Positions 8,779-18,300 of a stretch of 64,000 bases of DNA are shown piece after piece; the stretch's first letter is position 1; each line of letters opens with the position of its first letter. Source of the stretch: Lachnospiraceae bacterium 28-4 (GTDB taxonomy: Bacteria > Bacillota > Clostridia > Lachnospirales > Lachnospiraceae); assembly GCA_000403275.2 (NCBI GenBank), contig KE159598.1, forward strand, positions 230,366 through 294,365, written 5' to 3'. Made by a program: the position numbers and the translations under genes. Below the pieces are notes generated by a model that worked only from the letters and a program-made list of their open reading frames with translations, ran no database searches and had not been told where the DNA came from.

Positions 8779-9354
8779 TTGAGAAATGATATAATAATAC
8801 GTCCAGAAACGCATAAAGATTATAAACAGATAATTTCGTTAATTTTACGTTCATTTAGTGAGGGGACAGATTATTCTGATGGAACAGATATTGTTGCTTT
8901 AGTGGAAGAGATAAGGGATTCAAAATATTATATTCCTGAGTTATCATTTGTTGCTGAAATAGATGGGAGAATAGTAGGTTATTTTATGTTTTCAAGATTC
9001 CCGTTATCTTCCACACCAAATGGGACACATATAGATGATGAGCAGGAAAGCAACATCGTTATGCTTGCACCAGTGGCTGTTCATGCAGACTATTTTCATC
9101 AAGGAATTGGTTCTGCAATGATTACCCAAGGGATTGAAAAAGTCAGAAATGCAGGATATCAAGGAATTACGGTTGAGGGTGACTATCATTTTTACAATCG
9201 TGTTGGCTTTAAAACGTCCTCAGAGTTTAATATTAAACCAACGAGTGGAATACCAATGAATGAGCCACGTTGCATGATGTGCCAAGAAACTTATGAAGGA
9301 GCATTGAAAAATGTACAGGGATATGTTGTCTATGATATGTATTTCAATGCCTGA
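8779..9354 (+). CDS. GNAT-family N-acetyltransferase
   Basis: A 191-residue YhbS-like acetyltransferase. Motif A is visible as APVAVHADYFHQGIGSAMI, the acetyl-CoA pyrophosphate-binding loop being HQGIGS; the following GITVEGDYHFYNRVGF is the usual motif B. The start is a TTG at 8779 preceded by AAGGAGA at 8764-8770. It acts on an unknown small substrate or protein amine. The 250 bases upstream hold only a short open frame of 15 codons (8716-8763) that I do not support as a gene. A terminator hairpin follows at 9404. Confidence 0.88.
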   Translation: MRNDIIIRPETHKDYKQIISLILRSFSEGTDYSDGTDIVALVEEIRDSKYYIPELSFVAEIDGRIVGYFMFSRFPLSSTPNGTHIDDEQESNIVMLAPVAVHADYFHQGIGSAMITQGIEKVRNAGYQGITVEGDYHFYNRVGFKTSSEFNIKPTSGIPMNEPRCMMCQETYEGALKNVQGYVVYDMYFNA

Positions 9355-9403
9355 AACAAGTTCGTAGATTAGCAGAAATTCCAGTTTATCAACAACACTA
9401 CCC

Positions 9404-9441
9404 AAAAAGGCAGCCGCTCCGTTAAAGCGTCTGCCTTTTCC
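9404..9441 (+). terminator. Terminator after the acetyltransferase gene
   Basis: AAAAAGGCAG-C-CGCT pairs with AGCG-T-CTGCCTTTT around a short loop. DNA from 9442 to 9557 contains only a fragment ending in FRELKRDYDKK and a stop, likely the tail of a lost gene. Confidence 0.7.
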
Positions 9442-9563
9442 TGTCCCAGTCCTCCTACTTGTCCCTGAAAACCTCTGCGATCATCTTTGCCCTCAGCTTA
9501 AAACCGTCAATGAACATTTCCGAGAACTCAAACGGGATTACGACAAGAAATAGAGTATTTAGG

Positions 9564-9594
9564 TTGAATTTATCCTAAAATGTAGTATATACTA
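9564..9594 (+). promoter_or_regulatory. Promoter with overlapping palindrome for phd
   Basis: TTGAAT (9564-9569) and TATACT (9588-9593) are 18 bases apart, and the -10 box sits inside the perfect palindrome TAGTATATACTA (9583-9594). Phd-type antitoxins repress their own operon by binding such palindromes, so this is a likely autoregulatory operator. Confidence 0.6.
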
Positions 9595-9627
9595 TTATTA
9601 CAGACAAAAGGAAGGGAAGTGTGTGTT

Positions 9628-9870
9628 ATGCATATTGATTTAAAGAACTTAGTATCTATTTCAGAAGCAAACCAAAATTTTTCAAAGGTTGCGAGGATGG
9701 TGGATGAGAATGGGGCTGCTGTGATACTAAAGAATAATTCACCCCGATATGTTTTGATTGATTACAGCAAATTACAGGAAGATACGGACGCAGATAATGA
9801 AGCATTGGAGGATGTTGCGGCTCGCATATTGCAAAAGCATAAGAAAGCGTTTGAGGAATTGGCAAAATGA
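9628..9870 (+). CDS. phd: Phd/YefM-type antitoxin
   Basis: An ~80-residue antitoxin: LVSISEANQNFSKVARMVDENGAAVILKNNSPRYVLIDY is the standard Phd/YefM fold, followed by a charged C-terminal tail that would wrap the toxin. GGAAGGG upstream serves the ATG at 9628; an in-frame GTG at 9619 is possible. It overlaps the Doc gene by four bases (ATGA), the normal phd-doc arrangement. Its partner is now broken, so this antitoxin may persist only as a repressor or as a shield against related toxins. Confidence 0.88.
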   Translation: MHIDLKNLVSISEANQNFSKVARMVDENGAAVILKNNSPRYVLIDYSKLQEDTDADNEALEDVAARILQKHKKAFEELAK

Positions 9871-10126
9871 TTTTATTGAATAAGGAACAGATTAAATATC
9901 TCCATAGCAAGATGATACAAGAAACTGGAGGAAGTAATAGGATACGTGATGAAGGCTTGTTGGATTCTGTATTGTTAATACCTTTTCAATCTTTTGAAGA
10001 GATGGAACTTTATCCGTCCATGATTGGAAAAGCAGCCAGATTGCGTTAGGTTTGGAGATTGCATCTGGAGAAATTGAAGAAAAGGATATTGGCATTTGGA
10101 TTGTGAAGCATAATAGAGGAGAATGA
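9867..10126 (+). pseudogene. doc: Doc toxin with the Fic active-site region deleted
   Basis: The N-terminal part (MILLNKEQIKYLHSKMI...GLLDSVLLIPFQSF) is a clear Doc start, and a C-terminal part (LGLEIASGEIEEKDIGIWIVKHN) follows in another frame and stops at 10126. Between them the region that should contain HPFxDGNKR, the kinase-like Fic motif, is gone, and the frame breaks at 10047. A Doc of ~125 residues is reduced to ~85 codons. The toxin is certainly inactive. Confidence 0.85.
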
Positions 10127-10214
10127 GTTGGCAAATATTGGGGAAAAGGCTTACAACTTGTAACCTGATTTATTAGCATATAATTATATTGCTATATCAA
10201 TAAGGATGAAAATA

Positions 10215-10291
10215 ATGAGTGAGTTTAGAGAAGTTTTAAATGAACAATTGCAGGATGATGAGTTTAGAGAACAGTGGGAGGATGGTAAAGG
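10215..10291 (+). pseudogene. Truncated HigA-like antitoxin start
   Basis: ATG at 10215 opens MSEFREVLNEQLQDDEFREQWED, almost identical to the first 23 residues of the intact XRE antitoxin at 13439, then runs straight into an integrase fragment and stops. It is a recombination scar between a HigA-type gene and the integrase repeat. Confidence 0.75.
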
Positions 10292-10830
10292 AAAGCAGCA
10301 TTACCGGAACTTTCAAGGCTTTCTGCAATTATGTAGGCGTGGAATATAAACCATCCCACACATGCAGAAGGAGCCTTTAAAATATATGATTTCGATTTTG
10401 GCGGTGGGCAAGTGGAGACGATGTTTGCATAAAATTATCAAAGTGATTTGATGGTAACTGTTGCGGGAAACAGCAGATTTTTTGATGATATAGCAGAAAA
10501 TGGGAACATATGTTTAGTGGTGACGTTTAGAGAGAAATTCATGAAGAAAGTGCCTGAAATACTGGCATTGCGGACACTAGAGCAAACATTATGTAAAATC
10601 ATAGAAAACCCACAAACCTAGATAAACACTGGATTTTGAGCGTCCTCTGAAGGTGTTGGTAACACTTGGCAACATATTTTTTTGCCGGTGTGGAAGAGGT
10701 TAAGTTTTGGATTTGTTGGGGAGAAAAATTGAACATGTAATAGCATACCGGAGTGGATAAAGTGGAGAGGAACAGCAATTCTCTGGTGGTATGTGTAAAG
10801 ATGAGATATTAATAAATAGGGTACCAATAA
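10285..10830 (+). repeat. Integrase-remnant repeat, copy A
   Basis: Bases 10285-10377 match the integrase segment around FKAFCNYVGVEYK at 19675, then jump directly to the segment encoding FKIYDFDFGGGQVETMFA (19930 on), so the catalytic HxxR-to-Tyr stretch is lost. The similarity continues through the 3' flank, with the GGTGTTGGTAACACTTGGCAACA block at ~10660-10682, and ends in a tail (TGCCGGTGTGGAAGAGG, 10686-10702 and on) shared with 12837-12890. No gene is visible between 10127 and 10920 apart from this debris. Confidence 0.75.
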
Positions 10831-10920
10831 TAAAAGAAGGTTGTGAATAAATGAAAAAGTGGATATAATAATAGTGAAACAGATTCAGAGGTTTTTTATA
10901 TTTGGAAGGAGGTAAATCGC

Positions 10921-11088
10921 ATGGAAGTTGCAGTTAAGAAAATTTATGCGGAAACCTTGGAACAACAGCAGATAGAAGTAAGGCAGAGTGTGATAGATGG
11001 ATTAAGGCAGGCAAGAGAAGGAAAGACGAAGGATTTTAACACAGTTTGTGACAGATTGGAGAAAAAGTATACGAATGCAAAAGTATAA
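10921..11088 (+). CDS. Small antitoxin, partner of RelE/ParE toxin
   Basis: A 55-residue protein (MEVAVKKIYAETLEQQQIEV...CDRLEKKYTNAKV) with AAGGAGG at 10908-10914 before the ATG. Its size, charge and position in front of a RelE/ParE toxin, which it overlaps by 14 bases, show it is the antitoxin. It resembles RelB/ParD-like one-helix antitoxins with the IRQG/REGK pattern seen in addiction modules. Too short for most gene tracks. Confidence 0.78.
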   Translation: MEVAVKKIYAETLEQQQIEVRQSVIDGLRQAREGKTKDFNTVCDRLEKKYTNAKV

Positions 11089-11407
11089 AATTGAAATATC
11101 TGGTTTGGCAGAGCAGGATTTGGAGTTTGCTGCTGACTATATTGCATTTGATTTAAAAAATCCTTCTGCGGCAGTCAATATAGTACAAGGCATCCGTAAG
11201 CAAATAAACAAACTACAGAATTTTCCAGAGCGTAATGAGTTAGATGATGATCCAGCATTGGCGGATTTGGGGGTTCGTATGGATTATTATAAAAATTATA
11301 AAATTTATTATGTAGTAGAGGACAATTCGGTAATAATTGTAAGGATTTTACATATGCTGGTGGACAGTAGAGGGTGGTTATATCGGACATTTGGAATGAA
11401 AGATTAA
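11075..11407 (+). CDS. RelE/ParE-superfamily toxin
   Basis: A 110-residue protein with the RelE/ParE beta-sheet pattern: YKIEISGLAEQDLEFAADYIAFDL, AVNIVQGIRKQINKLQNFPER, GVRMDYYKNYKIYYVVEDNSVIIVRILHM. These toxins cut mRNA on the ribosome (RelE) or poison gyrase (ParE); the family line is not clear from sequence alone. The ATG at 11075 lies inside the antitoxin gene in a +1 frame, so translation is coupled. All blocks are present, so this pair may be active, unlike several neighbours. Confidence 0.85.
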   Translation: MQKYKIEISGLAEQDLEFAADYIAFDLKNPSAAVNIVQGIRKQINKLQNFPERNELDDDPALADLGVRMDYYKNYKIYYVVEDNSVIIVRILHMLVDSRGWLYRTFGMKD

Positions 11408-11559
11408 GCTGCGGCGTTTATTGATAGAATTTGATAGAGAAATTCAGGGCATGGCGGATAGCCATGTCTTTATTATTTAGTAAAATTTAAAGTTATTATC
11501 TGATGATGCAAAGGCTCATGATTGTATTATTAGAAATGAACAGCAGAATATATTAATAA

Positions 11560-11935
11560 TATGGTTGACAGCCAGGTTTACATCCTGATGGGTAAGAAAT
11601 GCAAAACAGGTGCCTTTTGGCAGTATCGTCTGGATATGGTGTGAGCATTTTCTGCGCTGCCTTTCTGCCCGCTGCGCATGGAGTCACAATAATAGATGCT
11701 TGTCCGTTCTATGCCTGCTTTCAGAGCGTCAGGGTCACCAAACTCCGACCCCCTGTCGGTACGATCTGGTAAGGGGACTGTTCCTGGGGATCAGCGGAAA
11801 GGTGACCATATCCTCCTGCCTAAATTCATGCTTTGCCATGCTGATGCCGGAACGGAAATCGGTAAGGAGTTCGTGGTATTTTCCGCCAGCGAATTTAGCA
11901 CCATAGTAGTATTTGTGGGCGATGGTGCAGTGGTT
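11560..11935 (-). pseudogene. IS30-family transposase remnant
   Basis: Read on the minus strand, broken frames give a typical IS30 C-terminal half: FGDPDALKAGIERTSIYYCD, then SGQKGSAENAHT, and after a frameshift RRILPKGTCFAFLTHQDVNL. The order (EFxxP...YYCD...KGxxENxH...RRxLPKGT) is diagnostic. No complete frame or terminal inverted repeats are visible. The scar abuts the truncated PIN gene, so its arrival probably cut that toxin. Confidence 0.75.
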
Positions 11936-11936
11936 T

Positions 11937-12161
11937 ATTGATTTTGGCATACTGCGACGGAAAAGCTTTGATGATTACCAACATATTACGGCGGCAATCC
12001 TTGCAGGATGTGATATTATTACCTCGTGGAATTTTAAACATATTGTAAATGTAAAGACGGCAAGGGGAATGAAAACCATTACAACGCTGGAGGGGTATAA
12101 AGATATGCTGATCTACCCGCCGTCAGCATTGATTGGGGAGGACAAAGAGGATTATGAGTAA
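11937..12161 (+). pseudogene. C-terminal half of a PIN-domain toxin
   Basis: The text SFDDYQHITAAILAGCDIITSWNFKHIVNVKTARGM is the second half of a PIN ribonuclease of the VapC type, with the conserved D (SFDD) and the D-x-x-x-SWN motif. The first half with the catalytic acidic residues is absent; the IS30 scar lies immediately before. It overlaps the following small antitoxin gene, as in native pairs where the antitoxin is second. Confidence 0.75.
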
Positions 12162-12321
12162 ACCGGAAATAAGCAGCAAATTTGATGTGGATGATATTAG
12201 AAAAGTCCGCGAATATAATTCCCTGCGTCATATTCATATGGCACCGAAGGAAATTATTGCAGAAACGCAAGCAGGAGCGGAAAAGTTAATGCAGATGCTG
12301 GAACAGCGAAAAGCTATTTAA
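12154..12321 (+). CDS. Small antitoxin of the truncated PIN toxin
   Basis: A 55-residue protein (MSKPEISSKFDVDDIRKVREYNSLRH...EKLMQMLEQRKAI) whose ATG at 12154 overlaps the PIN stop. Short proteins with the DIRKxREYNS...EKI pattern are commonly coded next to PIN genes. The antitoxin is intact while its toxin has lost its N-terminal half. Confidence 0.7.
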   Translation: MSKPEISSKFDVDDIRKVREYNSLRHIHMAPKEIIAETQAGAEKLMQMLEQRKAI

Positions 12322-12417
12322 CTAAAAAATGAAATCACGTATAAGATAGGAATATCTCATTCACAGTGTTAAGTGTATGGGATATTTTTATGCAATAAAA
12401 TGAAACAAAAAGAACGT

Positions 12418-12735
12418 AAAAAATCGAAATGTTTAGTGGTGGCGTTTTGAGAGAAATTCATGCAGAAAGCGCCTAAAATACTGGCATTGCGGACACTAGA
12501 GCAAACATTATGTAAAACCATAGAAACCCTGGAAACCCTGATAAACACTGGCTTTTGCGCGCCCTTTTAAGGGCGTGGTAACAACTTGGCAACACCCAAA
12601 ATCGCCCCAAAATGAAGCTTAAAACAAAGCGGAAGCCCCTAAAACTGCGGCTTCCGCAGTCCTAAAGGCTTCCTTAGGGGAGGATAATCCACCCCAAGGG
12701 GAGGGCAATCCACCCCAAGGGGAGGATAAGTATAC
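12418..12735 (+). repeat. Integrase 3'-flank repeat, copy B1
   Basis: Bases 12420-12560 match the DNA after the integrase stop at 20060-20190; bases ~12590-12730 are nearly identical to 20217-20337 and include a strong hairpin (GCGGAAGC...GCTTCCGC) and an AATCCACCCCAAGGGGAGG unit present twice here and once in copy C. A hairpin GCGCGCCC/GGGCGTG (12557-12576) precedes the AACTTGGCAACA block. No coding capacity is seen. Confidence 0.8.
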
Positions 12736-12785
12736 TGGACTGGAAGCGAAAGAAACCTGATAAAATGTGCAATTTGCACAGGGCA

Positions 12786-12895
12786 TTTGCGCGTCCTCTG
12801 AAGGTGTTGGCAACACTTGGCAACATATTTTTTTGCCGGTGTGGAAGAGGTTAAGTTTTGGATTTGTTGGGTAGAAAAAACTGAATATGGAGAAG
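12786..12895 (+). repeat. Integrase 3'-flank repeat, copy B2 (A-type tail)
   Basis: Matches 10640-10735 almost base for base, including GGTGTTGG-AACACTTGGCAACA and the TGCCGGTGTGGAAGAGG block. The B1 tail (C-type) and this A-type tail stand one after the other, as expected at a junction of two integrated elements. From here to 13020 I see no gene. Confidence 0.78.
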
Positions 12896-13029
12896 GCGTG
12901 CCGGAGAAAGGAGAACGGATAAGTGATGCTTTGGCGGCATGTAAAAGGATATCCCGTGTGCTAGTGGATGGCGCATGGGGTATTTTTTAAAATAAGAAGT
13001 AACGATATAATTAGTGCAAGTATATTTTG

Positions 13030-13058
13030 TTGACAATATGGCATATTTGCCATATACT
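13030..13058 (+). promoter_or_regulatory. Strong promoter with operator palindrome for higBA
   Basis: TTGACA (13030-13035) and TATACT (13053-13058) are exactly 17 bases apart, and the spacer and -10 edge hold the perfect inverted repeat ATATGGCA / TGCCATAT (13036-13043 and 13048-13055). A HigA-type antitoxin dimer bound there would block the polymerase, giving autoregulation. Confidence 0.82.
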
Positions 13059-13086
13059 AAATGTAGAAAACAAATTGGAGATTACA

Positions 13087-13446
13087 ATGGATAAATTTGA
13101 GGTGGAATTTTATACTAAAGTTAATGGGGAAAAACCAGCTAAAGATTTTATTCTTAGTCTGGATGTTAAGATGCGGGCGAAAGTATTAGGTATAATTAAT
13201 GTTCTGGAAGAAAAAGGAAACCAGTTGAGAGAGCCATACAGTAAGCATTTAGATGATGGGATATTTGAAATTCGTGGAAAAGTAGGAACAGATATAACAA
13301 GAGTTCTATATTTTTTCTATTATGGAAAGAAGATTATAATTACAAATGGATTTATTAAGAAAGCACAGGAAACACCAAGGAAGGAAATAAAATTAGCAAA
13401 GTCATATCGTAAAGATTATTTGGAAAGGGTGGAAAATAATGAGTGA
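13087..13446 (+). CDS. higB: HigB-like toxin (phage Gp49-like, RelE superfamily)
   Basis: A 119-residue protein starting MDKFEVEFYTKVNGEKPAKDFILSL, the usual opening of Gp49-like/HigB toxins, with LREPYSKHLDDGIFEIR and DITRVLYFFYYGKKIIITNGF. Such toxins cut mRNA in translating ribosomes. GGAG at 13077-13080 serves ATG 13087. Toxin-first order and overlap with the antitoxin are typical of higBA. Confidence 0.9.
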   Translation: MDKFEVEFYTKVNGEKPAKDFILSLDVKMRAKVLGIINVLEEKGNQLREPYSKHLDDGIFEIRGKVGTDITRVLYFFYYGKKIIITNGFIKKAQETPRKEIKLAKSYRKDYLERVENNE

Positions 13447-13732
13447 ATTTCGGGAATTTTTAAATGATCAGCTACAAGATGATGAATTTAGAAAAGAATG
13501 GGAAGATATTCAGCCGGAAATGGACGTAATTCGAGCAATGGTTGATGCAAGGATATCACAAAATCTTACTCAAAAGGAACTTGCTGAGAGGACAGGGATT
13601 AATCAGGCAGATATAAGCAAGTTGGAAAACGGTACAAGAAACCCGTCTCTTAAGCTATTAAAACGTTTGGCGGATGGAATGGGGATGACTCTAAAATTAG
13701 AATTCGTTCCTAAAAGTGCTGCTAAGAATTAG
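13439..13732 (+). CDS. higA: HigA-like XRE antitoxin
   Basis: A 97-residue protein with an acidic N-terminal part (MSEFREFLNDQLQDDEFRKEWED) and a central XRE helix-turn-helix (ISQNLTQKELAERTGINQADISKLENG). It binds HigB and probably the operator at 13036-13055. Its start overlaps the toxin by 8 bases. A truncated near-copy of its first 23 codons lies at 10215, showing that the island once held a second such pair. Confidence 0.92.
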   Translation: MSEFREFLNDQLQDDEFRKEWEDIQPEMDVIRAMVDARISQNLTQKELAERTGINQADISKLENGTRNPSLKLLKRLADGMGMTLKLEFVPKSAAKN

Positions 13733-13756
13733 TAATTAAAGCAGGATTCGGGAAAG

Positions 13757-15228
13757 ATGAAAGAGATAAATATTTCATGTTATTCAAATAAAAGGGTAAG
13801 AACTTTAATTCGTTTCTTTAATCATATTTTTATCAATTCAATTCAACCAGATATTAATATGGCAGAGGAATTTGTAGATAGGTATATTCCAGAAACCAAA
13901 AAATTTATTTTGGGAAGTACAAAGGGCAATTTGAAAAACTTAAATAATATTTTATTTGTTTCTGATAATGAAAAACGGATAAAAGAGGAATTTGAAGAAA
14001 AAAGAATATTTGTACGATATTAATTACAATAGATATTTCACTTAAAGAAGATGAGAATATTTTTACAAATATAGAATTGGGAGAGTATGAGGAAGTATAC
14101 AAAAAAATAAATAGTAAAATAGCTGATTTAATTTTTATTAGTAATGGCGTTGCAGATTATGTTATGGATATATATAGAGGGAAAGAATTTAATTTTTCTA
14201 AACATTATGCTATTATGCCAGATATGCACAAATATTTAATATATCAACGAAATATACAAAGTACCAAAGATATTAAAAAGTTAATTGGGAAAAATAATTG
14301 TTTTATATCAGATATTGTTTTGGGATTCGAGTTACTAATAGTTAAACGAAAAACAGATATTTTGAAATTAATATTAGCCTTAATCTGTATATATAAATCT
14401 TATGAATATGAAGAATATATGCAAGATTATGCCAAGCAATTAATAGATTTAATTCAAGAAATAATGTTTTGTGGAGAAATCCATAAAATATATATACAGA
14501 TGAAAGAATATAATATTGAGATACCTATGGATGAAAGGGGAAGTGATGATGCAACGACAAGATTTAGTATTATATTTACTGCCAGTAATGATGATATTTA
14601 TTTATTGAGGATTGATTTACCACATAAAGGGGAAGAAAAGTTTCACTTGAATTTGCAGGAATATATTAATGGAAAATTATTGGCAACAGGGTATCCCTTG
14701 GATGATGATATTAAGAATAATGAGAAGCTAAGAGACTTATTAGGAAATAAGTTTGATGAAATTTTTTTTAGGAATGAAGGCCATATATGGTTTAAAGCAG
14801 ATTTTGAAAATAAATTGGAGAAGATGAATATAGGACAAGAAACTAAAAAAGAATTGTTGATGCTTTTTAAATATCGGTGCCATTATCCAATCGTATTTAA
14901 TGTAAATGATGAAAATAAGTATGTTGAATTTTTGGAAGAAATGAAAGAGTATTTGGTTAGTTTTGATTTGGAAGGCAGTATAATCAAAAGTTATGATAAA
15001 AATACTAAAAATATAGAGGAAGAAGTAATAAAAATTAGAATTATTCAAATGTATATAAATAAACTTATGGAAGGAATGGAAAAGAGTACAAATACAACTG
15101 TTAATGGAAATAAATATATTTGGGAGTTGTTTAAGGGGTTGGGGTTGAATAAGAGAATAGATGAGGAAGTCTTTATGACCTATAGTCTTTCGGAGTGTTG
15201 GAAATATGTGGATGAATATATTTTTTAG
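13757..15228 (+). pseudogene. Unknown ~490-residue island protein, frameshifted at an A6 run
   Basis: Two frames, 13757-14023 and 14011-15228, join if one A is added to the six-A run at 13998-14003: the reading then continues ...EEFEEKKNICTILITIDISLKEDENIF... without a break into the second frame. I therefore treat them as one gene. The product is lysine/isoleucine rich, AT-rich in DNA, without membrane segments or motifs I recognise. It lies between HigBA and the SIR2 gene in the same direction, so it may belong to the same defence module. The indel may be a real mutation, a slippage switch or a sequencing error. I do not know its function. Confidence 0.65.
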
Positions 15229-15382
15229 AAAGTTTGGCAGTATGAGTATAAGATAAGAAAATATATAATTAAAACCACGTAGTGCGGATAAATAATAATT
15301 AGAATATTTTACAGATAATAATATGTTACACGTAGAGATTATGCTATTTGGGATAGGAGATTTTCTGCTGGAGGGAAATTTT

Positions 15383-18300
15383 ATGGGTAAAGAACGGGTT
15401 TATTCTTGTGCTGAAGACATTGCCATGCGGCTGAAAGAGAAAAGAAAATATGGAGAAGCATCGCTAATGGTCGGTGCCGGATTTTCTAAAAACGCAAAAA
15501 GTAGGGGAATGAAGGATATTAAGCCGCCTGATTGGGGGGAACTTGCAGATAAAATGTATTGTGAATTATACCCCAAATTGCCTGACATGGATGAAAAGCA
15601 GAACAAGGAATGGGAAAGGAAACGTATCATAAAGACAGCAGGAAAAAATGTCACAAAATTAGCGGAAGAATACATAGTAAATTTTGACAGGAACAAAATG
15701 AATCATCTAATAGAAAACACCATTGCAGATGATTTATTCATTCCTGGAGATGTGCATAAAAAATTGGTAAAGCAAAAGTGGGCAGATATATTCACAACAA
15801 ATTATGATACGTTGTTGGAGCGGGCAGAGAATTTGATTTTTCGTGAAAAAAATTATCAGCTTGTATGTTCCCACCATGATATTGCAGGAAGTATAAGTCC
15901 GAGAATAGTAAAACTACATGGCAGTATTCCGCATGTCAAACCATATATCATATGTGAGGAAGATTATAGGACTTACCCGGTTGAATATGCAGCAATGGTA
16001 AATACTGTGCGGCAGGCAATGCTGGAAACACGATTATGTTTGATAGGATTTTCAGGCGATGATCCGAATTTTCAAAACTGGATGGGGTGGATCAGGGATA
16101 ACATGAAAGGATGTTGTCCTATTATTTATCTTATTGGAATTTATGATCAATTAAGTGAGCCTGAAAGGAAACTTTTGGAGAGCCGGCAAATTATAGTTGT
16201 TGACATATCCTGTCTGGTGGAAGAGGGAGAGGCAGACAGGCATGGCGTTGCTATTTCCAGATTTTTAGACTTATTAGAGAAGTATCAGGAAGAAAAGAAT
16301 TTCTTCCAGGACAGGCCGTATCCAGAAGCAGATATATTTTGGGGGCCGGAGGATAAAGGAAAATATATTAAGGATATAGGAGAGTATTTAGGGCATGTAG
16401 CAAAACAAATACAGCCTTATATTTTATTGCCTGAAAATATAAAAGAAAAGAGTGGGCAATATTTTATTGAACATTTGAGGGTATTAATGCAAGGATGTAA
16501 AGAGCAGTTACCCATAATGGAAATTGCAGATATTATAAAGATTTTACGAAAATGTTCTGTGGTTTTAGGAGAAGAAAATGCAGAAGGATTAGAAGAGATT
16601 TGCGAAAGCTATCAAGATGTTGCTGCCGTAGCAGATAATAAATTGGATGCCTTGGTAGAAATCAATTTATACCTTGCTGAGATGTATCGGATAAATGGTC
16701 AAAAAACAGAGTATGAGAAAAAAATATCATTGCTTGAAACTCTTGTTAGCAGAGCAATGTGTCATAAAAATGAACTGCTGATAGAAAAAATTAAATATAA
16801 GATAGAATATTTTGAATACGGGGCGGCAAAGAAACTGGTGGGGGAAATGGAAGAAAACGGTTTTGAATACAAGGTAAAAAAAGCCGGATTCTACAAGCAG
16901 CTATCGGAATATGAGCTTGCCGATAGGATATTAAGCAAGTGTTCAGCGGAGCTGGCACAAATGAAAATACCCGAAGATATTTATGCTTCCTATTTGGGGT
17001 ATTTGAATTTGTGCCATCGTGCGAATCGATGGAGTATTGCTGATGAGTATTCAGATGCCGAATATTGGGAAAATCCATATAATACGCGCCAGATAGTAAT
17101 AAAGAAAAGAGATGATTTAAGCCGAACTTTTTTTCAGGATGACTGCAAGGAAAGCAGCAGAATATTGCCATTTAATCTGAATACAGGAAAAAGTATAACG
17201 ATTACGCATTATAACGGAATCAAAGATGCCTGTGCAAGGAGTTTTAGTTATCTGATTATGCTTGATAAGTTATGTCTGCCTTTATTTGGCGATTTAGCGG
17301 ATTTGCTGCCAAGAGTTTTTAATGAGGTGATTGCTGTAAGCGGTTGTACATATTGGAGGCTGTCGTTGATAGCCCGAAGCAATAATGATAAGCTTATCAA
17401 CCAGATATTTACCAGAGAAATAATTGAAGCTTCTCATAGAGATGACATAGCCGATTTGTTCCATTCGCTGGTATCGTTGGCAGAACTATATAAAGAGGAT
17501 GATTATTTCCAAAAAAAATATTTTATATCTGTAAAAAATATTTTAGACATATTGTCAAGGCTTGTAATTTTTATGCCGGATGAAAGTGTCATACAATATT
17601 TGAAAATATTAGGAAGAGCAAGCAGAAATGGTGACAGCCGTATGAAAAAGGATATAGACAATATTTTAGAACGTATTTCCACACGTTTTAATAGTGTCGT
17701 GGCGATTTCCTGCCAAGATATGATATTTAAGGAATTTGGGGTTTCGTTTCATTTAGCGAGCTATTTTAGTAGATTTCCATTTGCTGTGGATGAGGGGAGT
17801 GTACGGGCTTATTACTTTAATGCAATTCAACTGGCGGGCAAAGAAGACATAAAGGAACGGGATTGCGGGATAGCACAGCTTTTGTTGTTGTGGAAAAATT
17901 ATAAACTGGAAGACTTGAGGAAAAGAATAGAAGATGTTTTATGGGATGGTGATACATTGCCGTGTTCGGAGTTATATTATCCGTTTATATGGGAAGAATT
18001 GCCGCATCCTGACACTGTTAAATTTTCAGAATTGTATTATCAGTATCTTTTCGAAGACAAGTATTTGACATCGGTAACTAATTTTGGCGTGATTAGAACG
18101 AATTCTCTGGACAGTGTACATAATTATTTAAGTTTTTTCTATTCAACGTCAAGAATGTCAAAACGGAAGATTGAAAAAGTGGATTTAGACGAAGAGCTAG
18201 CTGCATTCATGCTGGATACAGCGTATAATTATATATTGCATGAAAAGAGCCTTTTGAAAGATTATTTTGAAAGATATAGTGCAGAAAAGAAATTTGAATA

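Noticed and set aside
11610..11941. Plus-strand frames of 80-98 codons as genes
   Set aside because: They lie opposite the IS30 transposase remnant, whose minus-strand motifs explain the conservation.
12601..12730. CRISPR-like repeats (AATCCACCCCAAGGGGAGG units)
   Set aside because: Only two tandem units here and one at 20300, no spacers and no cas genes; part of the integrase-flank repeat.
13998..14004. A-AAA-AAG as a programmed -1 ribosomal frameshift heptamer in the unknown gene
   Set aside because: The heptamer is not in the phase needed: the zero-frame codons are GAA-AAA-AGA, so tandem slippage does not fit. A missing base or polymerase slippage is simpler.
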